Shown: positions 5,504 to 10,910 of the stretch, piece by piece
Numbering within the stretch: position 1 is the stretch's first letter
Layout: each line of letters begins with the position of its first letter
Assembly: GCA_002435585.1 (NCBI GenBank)
Contig: DJDY01000148.1
Span: 1-10,910, forward strand
Direction: 5' to 3'
DNA from: Lachnospira sp. UBA5912
GTDB taxonomy: Bacteria; Bacillota; Clostridia; Lachnospirales; Lachnospiraceae
Length of the DNA: 10,910 nucleotides
The notes under the pieces: generated by a model
Seen by the model: only the letters and a program-made list of their open reading frames with translations
Told to the model about the DNA's origin: nothing
The model's database searches: none
Program-made: the position numbers and the translations under genes

Positions 5504-7813
5504 ATGGATAAGGATAAGAATGCTAATAATTATGTATTTGGACTTGATATAGGTACGCGAAGCATAGTTGGTGTTGTGGGGTATCTTGAGTATGGAAGGT
5601 TTAAGATAGTTGCGATGGCAGAAAAGCTTCATACAACACGATCTATGTTAGACGGACAGATTCATGATATATATAAAGTTGGTGATACAATAAGACAAGT
5701 TAAGCTTTCACTTGAAAGCCAGCTGGATACCGAACTTAAGGATGTATGTATAGCGGCTGCCGGACGTGTGTTAAGGACAGTGAATTCAACGGCAGAATAT
5801 GAATTCGAGGAAGAAACAAGAGTTACACAGGAAGATATATATTCTCTTAATCTTCTTGCGGTAGAGCATGCACATAATAAGATAAATGACGGTTCCAGCA
5901 AAGAAAAGTTTTATTGTGTAGGTAATACGCCTATAAGATATCAGCTCAATGATTATGATATAGGCAATCTTGAAGGTCATAAGGCAAGAAAAATATATGT
6001 TGAACTTATAGCCACATTTCTTCCAGAGGAGGTTGTAGACGGCTTGTATGAAGCTGTTGAGTATGCCGGCCTTAATGTGGCTTCCCTTACATTGGAGCCA
6101 ATCGCCTCTATGAATATTGCCATACCTGAACAGTACAGGCTTCTTAACATCTGTCTTGTTGATGTAGGTGCAGGAACATCAGATATATGTATAACTAAGG
6201 ATGGAAGCATAGTTGCATATGGAATGATTCCACTTGCCGGAGATGAGATAACAGAAAAGATTGCCAAGAATTATCTTGTTGATTTTAATACAGCGGAGAC
6301 TATAAAAATAGCTGCAAGCAATCCAGATAATGATATAGTTACATTTAATGATATTATGGGACTTGAACAGAAGGTTGCTGCAAGCGAGATACAGGCTATT
6401 GCTGATGATTCAATAGCCAACATGGCTAAAGCTACCGCTGACAGGATTATAGAGCTTAATGGTGGAAAGTCAGTTAATGCGGTGTTTGTTGTTGGTGGCG
6501 GTGGAAAGATGCCAAGCTACGTAAAACATCTTGCCGCTGATCTTTCAATAGCACCTGAAAGAGTTGCTATACGTGGCAAGGAAGTGCTTACTACAGTTGA
6601 TTTTAATGTAGAAGGCTTTGAAAAGGATTCTTTATATGTAACACCAGTTGGTATATGTACTAATTATTACACACAGAAGAACAAGTTTATATTTGTTAAT
6701 GTTAATAATGAAAGAATAAAGCTTTATGATAACAACAAGCTTACTGTATTTGATGCCATAATGCAGATAGGGTATCCTAACGAGAAGCTGTTTCCAAGAC
6801 GTGGTAAAGAGATAGAATATATGCTTAATGGCAAGACAAGACTTGTAAGAGGACTTCCGGGAGAAGGCGCTGTTATAACACTTAACAGGGAACCTGCAAG
6901 TCTTAACACACCTATAGAACAGAATGATATTATATATGTTGAAGAGTCTACGATAGGTGAAGCTGCCTCTATAACACTCGGACAGATTGATGAATTTGGT
7001 TCTGATATAACATTTGAGGTGAATGGAAAGAATATTGTGTGTCCTAGATTCGCATATGTTAATGGAGAATTAAAGTCAGAGTTCTATGATATAAGAAATG
7101 GAGATGCTGTGCGTATAGAGAATTTCTATACAGTTGAACAGTTGTTTACATTCCTTGATCTGGATCATACAAAATATAATATTATGGTCAACAATATGCC
7201 TGCGGACAAGATGACTAAAGTATATGAAAACTTTACTGTTAATTTTACAGAAAAGAGTGAAGAGGACGAATATACATATAATTCATATGATGAGATGGAT
7301 ACAGGAGATTTATCATATAAATATAATGAGCCTGCCGATGCAAAAGAGCCATATTATGATAATATTAAAACAGAAAGTAATGTTGCTGGTAATGGTAATC
7401 CTGTTGATATAAATGTCCGGAATATTGATGGCAAAAAAGAAGCAGGTTCTAGTGAAAACAATAGTGATAATGTTAATAATAGTAATATTGTTAGTGGCAA
7501 CGTTGATGAAAATAATATTAAAGAAAATAATATTAATGAAAGTAATATTGGCGGAGATAATGTTGCTGGTAATATTGCTGATGAAACTGGTGCAGGCCAG
7601 AGCAATGTTATAAGGAATATTACAATTATAGTTAACAATACTCCCGTAACGCTTTCTGGAAAGAGCAATTACATACTTGTTGATTTATTCCAGTTTTATG
7701 ATTTTGACTTATCAAGTCCTAAGGGTAATATAGTTATTCTTCTTAATGGCGAAAAATGTGAATATACAGCAGCTATCAATGATGGAGATACAGTTAAAAT
7801 ATATTGGGAATAA
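5504..7813 (+). CDS. ftsA: FtsA-family ATPase with long beta-grasp C-terminal tail
   Basis: This 769-residue protein starts with an actin-fold FtsA domain (about 1-385): phosphate-1 motif FGLDIGTRSIVG (Asp15), an SHS2-like subdomain around 90-170, phosphate-2 motif VDVGAGTSDI (Asp220), and adenosine motif VVGGGGKMPSY (Gly331-334). FtsA proteins link FtsZ to the membrane during division. Normal FtsA is about 400-450 residues and ends in an amphipathic membrane helix; here I see none. Instead residues about 395-769 hold repeated beta-grasp-like units. A short motif, [VL]N followed ten residues later by [IV]-x2-[GN]-[DF]-x-[VI], occurs without gaps at 460, 519, 562 and 747. The last unit (about 702-769) resembles ThiS/MoaD folds but ends in WE, not GG. 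An Asn-rich linker (about 610-700) separates it. GAGGA at 5493-5497 is the ribosome binding site. It is not next to ftsZ, so an FtsA-related role other than canonical division is possible. Confidence 0.8.
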   Translation: MDKDKNANNYVFGLDIGTRSIVGVVGYLEYGRFKIVAMAEKLHTTRSMLDGQIHDIYKVGDTIRQVKLSLESQLDTELKDVCIAAAGRVLRTVNSTAEYEFEEETRVTQEDIYSLNLLAVEHAHNKINDGSSKEKFYCVGNTPIRYQLNDYDIGNLEGHKARKIYVELIATFLPEEVVDGLYEAVEYAGLNVASLTLEPIASMNIAIPEQYRLLNICLVDVGAGTSDICITKDGSIVAYGMIPLAGDEITEKIAKNYLVDFNTAETIKIAASNPDNDIVTFNDIMGLEQKVAASEIQAIADDSIANMAKATADRIIELNGGKSVNAVFVVGGGGKMPSYVKHLAADLSIAPERVAIRGKEVLTTVDFNVEGFEKDSLYVTPVGICTNYYTQKNKFIFVNVNNERIKLYDNNKLTVFDAIMQIGYPNEKLFPRRGKEIEYMLNGKTRLVRGLPGEGAVITLNREPASLNTPIEQNDIIYVEESTIGEAASITLGQIDEFGSDITFEVNGKNIVCPRFAYVNGELKSEFYDIRNGDAVRIENFYTVEQLFTFLDLDHTKYNIMVNNMPADKMTKVYENFTVNFTEKSEEDEYTYNSYDEMDTGDLSYKYNEPADAKEPYYDNIKTESNVAGNGNPVDINVRNIDGKKEAGSSENNSDNVNNSNIVSGNVDENNIKENNINESNIGGDNVAGNIADETGAGQSNVIRNITIIVNNTPVTLSGKSNYILVDLFQFYDFDLSSPKGNIVILLNGEKCEYTAAINDGDTVKIYWE
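7466..7570 (+). repeat. In-frame 15-bp tandem repeat array (seven units) in the FtsA-like gene
   Basis: Seven consecutive 15-base units encode five-residue repeats of the form x-N-[IV]-x-x (for example SNIVS, NNIKE, SNIGG), residues 655-689, with a partial eighth unit (NIADE) after it. The core of most units is AATATT or AATGTT. Units 4 and 5 (7511-7540) are nearly identical. The array lies in the Asn-rich linker before the last beta-grasp-like domain and is a candidate for length variation by slippage between strains. The pattern loosely resembles pentapeptide repeats (A[DN]Lxx) but uses Ile/Val in the centre and is short and polar, so a flexible linker is more likely. Confidence 0.7.
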
Positions 7814-7857
7814 TGTGGATTTTAAGATGAAAGTAATATAAGAATGGTGGAAACGAT

Positions 7858-8655
7858 ATGAGAATGATGCCGATTGCAAGCGGTAGCAGCGGTAATTGTA
7901 TATATGTAGGTTCTGATGATACACATATACTTATAGATGCTGGAATAAGCAGGAAAAAGATAGAAGAAGGACTCAACAGCATAGACCTGTCGCTTAAGGA
8001 TATAGATGCAGTGTTTGTAACACATGAACATATAGATCATATAAAGGGGCTTGGGGTGATGTCAAGAAAGGATGGCATACCTATATATTCAACACCTGGT
8101 ACCATAAGTGGCATAGCGGCAACAACGAGCCTTGGAGAGATTGACAGCAGTTATTACAACACTATAAATGCTGATTCCGATACAAAGATTAAAGACCTTA
8201 CAATACATAGTTTCAGAGTGTCACACGATGCTAATGAGCCGGTTGCTTATAATGTAACATGTGATGATAAAAAAGCTTCTGTCATAACTGACCTTGGATA
8301 TTATGATGATTATATTGTAAATAATCTTACGGATTCAGATATGATGTTAGTAGAGGCTAATCATGATATTAATATGCTCCAGCTAGGAAGTTATCCTTAT
8401 TATCTTAAACAGAGAATACTAGGAGATAAAGGTCATCTTTCCAATGAAACATCCGCAAGGCTTATCAATAACCTGCTTAATGACCATATCAAAGGAATAT
8501 ATCTTGGACATCTGAGTAAAGAAAATAATTATGACAAGCTGGCTTATGAGACTGTAAAACTTGAGATAGATATGAGTGAAAATGAGTACAAGGCCGGAGA
8601 TATATACATAGAAGTTGCTAACAGAAGTGAACCTTCTTCAATGCTTGAGGTGTAG
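7858..8655 (+). CDS. YycJ/WalJ-type metallo-beta-lactamase-fold hydrolase
   Basis: This 265-residue cytoplasmic protein belongs to the MBL-fold family that includes Bacillus YycJ/WalJ, a putative metal-dependent nuclease linked to DNA replication and cell-wall signalling. It begins with PIASGSSGNCIYV, the family's N-terminal strand-loop, then HILIDAG and the metal motif H56-E57-H58-I59-D60-H61. Further expected ligands are His123 (SHDANEP), Asp145 (VITDLG) and His218 (YLGHLS); VEANHD (His169) and KGHLSNETSA are also typical of the family. All metal-binding residues appear intact and length is normal. In Bacillus the gene sits in the walRK operon; here it follows the FtsA-like gene by 44 bp with no terminator between, so cotranscription is likely. 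GGTGG at 7846-7850 is a usable ribosome binding site. The physiological substrate is not established from sequence. Confidence 0.9.
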   Translation: MRMMPIASGSSGNCIYVGSDDTHILIDAGISRKKIEEGLNSIDLSLKDIDAVFVTHEHIDHIKGLGVMSRKDGIPIYSTPGTISGIAATTSLGEIDSSYYNTINADSDTKIKDLTIHSFRVSHDANEPVAYNVTCDDKKASVITDLGYYDDYIVNNLTDSDMMLVEANHDINMLQLGSYPYYLKQRILGDKGHLSNETSARLINNLLNDHIKGIYLGHLSKENNYDKLAYETVKLEIDMSENEYKAGDIYIEVANRSEPSSMLEV

Positions 8656-8949
8656 TACATCTGAATATAAAATGTATAATTATAGATATAAAACAGATCT
8701 GACTGGTAACAAAATTATTAAATATTATGAGAAATGTAAAAATATCGGTTGCAATATAGACTGTAATATAAGGTATGAATGCCAGGTTTGAAAATATTAT
8801 GAAAGATAGTTATGAAAAATAGTACAGTATATCTATTGAAAATATATGCAGCATGTTTTAAAATCTAATGATAAATGTATCTTTATAAGTTACATTTACA
8901 TAAATATTCACACTTAATATGCGTGATAAACGCGGGAAAGAGGAAAAAT
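8656..8949. other. 294-bp gene-free region between the MBL hydrolase and the ACT gene
   Basis: No credible gene lies here. The reading frame of the ACT protein is open upstream from ATG 8875, but those 25 extra codons lack a ribosome binding site and do not match the family. I see no clear terminator after the hydrolase: TACAT/ATGTA (8656-8660/8672-8676) is a weak stem. CAGATCTG at 8694-8701 is an isolated palindrome. The right half contains the promoter at 8836-8864 and a roughly 80-base leader with a tiny GCGT/ACGC stem at 8921-8933. Confidence 0.6.
8836..8864 (+). promoter_or_regulatory. Sigma-A-type promoter for the ACT-UPF0210 operon
   Basis: TTGAAA (8836-8841) and TAAAAT (8859-8864) are separated by exactly 17 bases, each one mismatch from the consensus hexamers. 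Transcription would begin around 8871 and give a leader of about 79 bases before the ATG at 8950. This is the best-formed promoter in the window and fits the start of a new transcription unit. Confidence 0.6.
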
Positions 8950-9222
8950 ATGAAGAAATGTGTAATCACAGTCGTAGGAAAAGACACAGTAGGTATTATT
9001 GCAAAGGTATGTACATATCTTGCTGATACAGGAATTAATATTCTTGATATTTCCCAGACTATTGTATCTGGATACTTTAACATGATGATGATAGTTGATT
9101 TATCTAACTCAACAAGCGGTTTTGATGATGTTAATGCAAAACTTGATAAGCTTGGAAATGAGATTGGCGTTGTTATTAAGTGTCAGAGAGAAGAAATCTT
9201 TGATATGATGCATAGAATATAA
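8950..9222 (+). CDS. ACT domain protein, UPF0237 family
   Basis: This 90-residue protein is a single ACT domain. Its first half, MKKCVITVVGKDTVGIIAKV, has the family pattern 'vtv.GkD..GIia.v', followed by LADTGINILDISQTI, where the DISQ element after the first helix is characteristic of UPF0237 and GcvR-like ACT proteins. ACT domains usually bind amino acids or other small ligands at dimer interfaces; the ligand here is unknown. I chose ATG 8950 because GAGGA at 8940-8944 is well spaced and the family begins at this Met; the in-frame ATG at 8875 would add an unsupported 25-residue extension. The UPF0210 gene follows 81 bp later, the same order as in Streptococcus and other Firmicutes, so the two probably act together, perhaps with the ACT protein sensing a ligand for its partner (inference). 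Confidence 0.92.
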   Translation: MKKCVITVVGKDTVGIIAKVCTYLADTGINILDISQTIVSGYFNMMMIVDLSNSTSGFDDVNAKLDKLGNEIGVVIKCQREEIFDMMHRI

Positions 9223-9251
9223 TTGCATTATAATATAAATGTCAAAAGCAA

Positions 9252-9287
9252 GCCTGTACATTGCGGATTATGATATTTTCTGCAGGC
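9252..9287 (+). other. Small hairpin between the ACT and UPF0210 genes
   Basis: GCCTGTA (9252-9258) can pair with TGCAGGC (9281-9287), seven pairs including one G-T, around a 22-base AT-rich loop. There is no T-tract, so it is not a terminator. It ends just before the ribosome binding site of the next gene and could affect translation or RNA stability of the second gene. The stem is short and may be chance. Confidence 0.3.
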
Positions 9288-9303
9288 AGAAATGAGGAGA
9301 AAA

Positions 9304-10668
9304 ATGATTAACATATATGAAGTTACTGAAACAAACAAGATGGTTGAGAAGGAAAATCTTGATGTAAGAACAATTACACTTGGTATTAACTTACTTGATT
9401 GTGCAAGCGATAATCTTGCAGAAGTAAACGAAAAGATATATAAAAAAATTACAACACTTGCAAAAGACCTTGTTAAAACAGGAGAGGAAATATCGAGGGA
9501 AATAGGCATTCCTATAGTTAATAAACGAATCTCTATTACACCAATATCACTTGTTGGTGCTTCTTGTTGTAAAACACCTGATGATTATGTAACTATTGCA
9601 AAGACACTTGATAAAGCTGCGCACGAGGTAGGCGTTAACTTTATAGGTGGTTATTCAGCAGTTGTATCAAAGGGCATGACTAAGAGTGATGAGCTTCTTA
9701 TCCGTTCTATCCCAAAGGCTCTTGCTTCAACAGAGCTGATATGCAGTTCTGTTAATGTTGGTTCAACTAAAACTGGTATTAACATGGATGCTGTAAGACT
9801 TATGGGAGAGATAGTTAAGGAGACAGCTGCTCTTACTAAGGATGCAGATTCACTCGGATGCGCAAAGCTTGTTGTTTTATGTAATGCTCCAGATGACAAT
9901 CCTTTTATGGCTGGTGCATTCCATGGTGTCACAGAAGATGATGCTATTATTAATGTTGGTGTCAGTGGTCCCGGAGTTGTTAAGTATGCACTCGAAAGTG
10001 TACGTGGTGCAAGCTTTGAAGTGTTATGTGAAACTATCAAAAAGACAGCATTCAAGATAACAAGAGTAGGACAGCTTGTTGCACAGGAAGCTTCTAAAAG
10101 ACTTGGCATTCCTTTCGGAATTATTGATCTTTCACTTGCCCCAACACCAGCAGTTGGAGACTCGGTTGCAGAGATTCTTGAAGAAATCGGACTTGAAAGA
10201 GCTGGTGCACCTGGTACAACAGCAGCACTTGCACTTCTTAACGATCAGGTCAAGAAAGGCGGCGTTATGGCATCGTCTTATGTAGGTGGACTTAGTGGTG
10301 CATTTATACCTGTCAGTGAAGATCAGGGAATGATAGATGCGGTTAATGCCGGTTCACTCACTATAGAGAAGCTAGAAGCTATGACATGTGTATGTTCTGT
10401 AGGTCTTGATATGATAGCTATACCAGGAGATACTAAGGCAACAACTATATCAGGTATTATTGCGGACGAAGCTGCTATTGGTATGGTAAACCAGAAGACA
10501 ACAGCTGTAAGAGTTATTCCTGTTGTTGGAAAAGGTGTTGGCGAGACCGTAGAATTCGGTGGACTTTTAGGCTATGCTCCTATAATGCCAGTTAATACAT
10601 TTGACTGTTCAGCGTTTGTTAACAGACCTGGTAGAATACCAGCACCTATACATAGTTTTAAGAATTAA
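9304..10668 (+). CDS. UPF0210 (DUF711, 'PFL family') protein
   Basis: This 454-residue protein matches the UPF0210/DUF711 family over its whole length. Recognisable stretches are [14 protein letters not shown], the Cys88-Cys89 pair in [111 protein letters not shown] and the C-terminal [15 protein letters not shown]. The family is called 'PFL family' in some databases for a distant relationship to pyruvate formate-lyase, but I see no basis for assigning glycyl-radical chemistry and the activity is unknown. I chose ATG 9304, with AGGAG at 9295-9299 just upstream; ATG 9292 in the same frame would overlap that site. It is cytoplasmic by appearance and paired with the ACT protein upstream, with no terminator between them. 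Confidence 0.93.
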   Translation: MINIYEVTETNKMVEKENLDVRTITLGINLLDCASDNLAEVNEKIYKKITTLAKDLVKTGEEISREIGIPIVNKRISITPISLVGASCCKTPDDYVTIAKTLDKAAHEVGVNFIGGYSAVVSKGMTKSDELLIRSIPKALASTELICSSVNVGSTKTGINMDAVRLMGEIVKETAALTKDADSLGCAKLVVLCNAPDDNPFMAGAFHGVTEDDAIINVGVSGPGVVKYALESVRGASFEVLCETIKKTAFKITRVGQLVAQEASKRLGIPFGIIDLSLAPTPAVGDSVAEILEEIGLERAGAPGTTAALALLNDQVKKGGVMASSYVGGLSGAFIPVSEDQGMIDAVNAGSLTIEKLEAMTCVCSVGLDMIAIPGDTKATTISGIIADEAAIGMVNQKTTAVRVIPVVGKGVGETVEFGGLLGYAPIMPVNTFDCSAFVNRPGRIPAPIHSFKN

Positions 10669-10740
10669 TTACACATTTTAGAATTAATATATTACTGTAT
10701 CATAAGAACAAAGGAATGCAATGTTGGTATTTTTAAATTC

Positions 10741-10768
10741 AATAACATAATATATTATTAATGTTATT
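10741..10768 (+). other. AT-rich hairpin in the 3' region after the UPF0210 gene
   Basis: AATAACAT (10741-10748) and ATGTTATT (10761-10768) are perfect 8-base inverted repeats around a 12-base AT loop, about 75 bases after the stop codon. With no G-C content to speak of and only TTTG after it, it is a weak stem; it may be a 3'-end structure or chance in AT-rich DNA. The rest of 10669-10856 shows no gene of credible length. Confidence 0.3.
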
Positions 10769-10856
10769 TGATAAGAGAAGAATAAAAAGTTATCTTCATT
10801 AGCATAATACTATTAATTAGAACTTTTTGAGTTAAATAAGAATTTGCTTAATGCTT

Positions 10857-10885
10857 ACAGGTGCGGAAAATTCCGCACCTGTTTT
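10857..10885 (+). terminator. Intrinsic terminator
   Basis: ACAGGTGCGGAA (10857-10868) pairs perfectly with TTCCGCACCTGT (10871-10882); allowing a 4-base loop leaves an 11-bp GC-rich stem followed by TTTT. This is a textbook + strand intrinsic terminator. It lies about 190 bases after the UPF0210 stop, so it either ends a long 3' untranslated region or belongs to a short transcript or leader in between. There is no A-run on the left side, so it is unlikely to work on the - strand. Confidence 0.8.
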
Positions 10886-10887
10886 GT

Positions 10888-10909
10888 ATGTGCGCCTAGC
10901 GGCGCACGT
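10888..10909. repeat. GC-rich palindromic hairpin at the window edge
   Basis: GTGCGCC (10890-10896) and GGCGCAC (10901-10907) form a perfect 7-bp stem around TAGC, extendable by a G-T and an A-T pair. It starts only 2 bases after the terminator's T-tract. Its strongly GC-rich character stands out from the AT-rich surroundings. It may be a second terminator, the start of a structured leader, or a dispersed palindromic element; the window ends before its right flank can be seen. Confidence 0.45.
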
Positions 10910-10910
10910 T

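Noticed and set aside
7466..7570. Pentapeptide-repeat protein domain (beta-helix of the Qnr/MfpA type)
   Set aside because: Only about eight units, with polar residues where the core needs small or hydrophobic side chains; better described as a repetitive linker.
7466..7570. CRISPR array
   Set aside because: Units are 15 bp, contiguous, in frame within a gene and without spacers; no cas genes nearby.
7354..7668. Open frames on both strands over the Asn-rich linker of the FtsA-like gene (including 7413-7613 on the + strand)
   Set aside because: Low-complexity Leu/Ile-rich products produced by reading the 15-bp repeats out of frame; no start signals.
7690..7813. Functional ThiS/MoaD sulfur carrier at the end of the FtsA-like protein
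   Set aside because: The fold pattern fits, but the C-terminus is WE rather than the GG needed for thiocarboxylate formation.
8749..8779. Possible promoter TTGCAA ... TATGAA between the MBL hydrolase and the ACT gene
   Set aside because: Spacing is 19 bases and both hexamers are poor; the TTGAAA-17-TAAAAT pair at 8836-8864 is much better.
8875..8949. N-terminal 25-residue extension of the ACT protein from ATG 8875
   Set aside because: No ribosome binding site precedes it, the residues do not fit the family, and ATG 8950 has a good GAGGA site; the stretch is more likely the 5' leader.
9651..10109. 152-codon open frame on the - strand inside the UPF0210 gene
   Set aside because: It lies antisense to a strongly conserved gene, has no ribosome binding site, and its Ser/Leu/Thr-rich translation looks like a mirror of the sense codons.

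Overview
The window looks like chromosomal DNA from a low-GC, Gram-positive anaerobe, most probably a member of the Lachnospiraceae (Clostridia). The basis is AT-rich sequence by eye, heavy use of ATA for isoleucine and AGA/AGG for arginine, AGGAGG-type ribosome binding sites, and familiar clostridial families: an FtsA-like protein with a long tail, a short zf-HC2 protein in front of polA, and a UPF0237/UPF0210 pair. The taxon is inferred from family resemblance; no marker RNA is present. All eight genes lie on the + strand.

Layout. (1) 1-1345: the 3' end of an ion-transporter/Na+:H+ antiporter-type gene, followed with almost no gap by a cytidylate-kinase-like protein with an extra N-terminal region. 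A strong 17-bp hairpin (1371-1408) follows, nested inside a longer inverted repeat. (2) 1527-5314: a small zf-HC2 membrane protein, DNA polymerase I (polA) and dephospho-CoA kinase (coaE). (3) 5504-8655: a 769-residue FtsA-family ATPase whose C-terminal half carries repeated beta-grasp-like modules and an Asn-rich linker made of 15-bp repeats, followed 44 bp later by a YycJ/WalJ-type metallo-beta-lactamase-fold hydrolase. (4) 8656-8949: a 294-bp gene-free stretch with a good sigma-A-type promoter. (5) 8950-10668: an ACT-domain protein (UPF0237) and a UPF0210 protein, a recurring two-gene unit. (6) 10669-10910: a gene-free tail ending in an intrinsic terminator and a second GC-rich hairpin.

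How the genes relate. polA (repair and Okazaki-fragment processing), coaE (last step of CoA synthesis), the FtsA-like protein and the WalJ-like hydrolase are growth-linked housekeeping genes. Their co-orientation suggests one or a few overlapping transcripts, with extra promoters possible before coaE and before the FtsA gene. The ACT/UPF0210 pair is probably its own operon from the promoter at 8836-8864.

I see no phage, insertion sequence, CRISPR array, toxin-antitoxin or defence system, and no tRNA or rRNA. The region reads as core genome. The features most worth a second look are the FtsA tail, the orphan anti-sigma-like protein next to polA, and the structured inverted repeat at 1360-1444.
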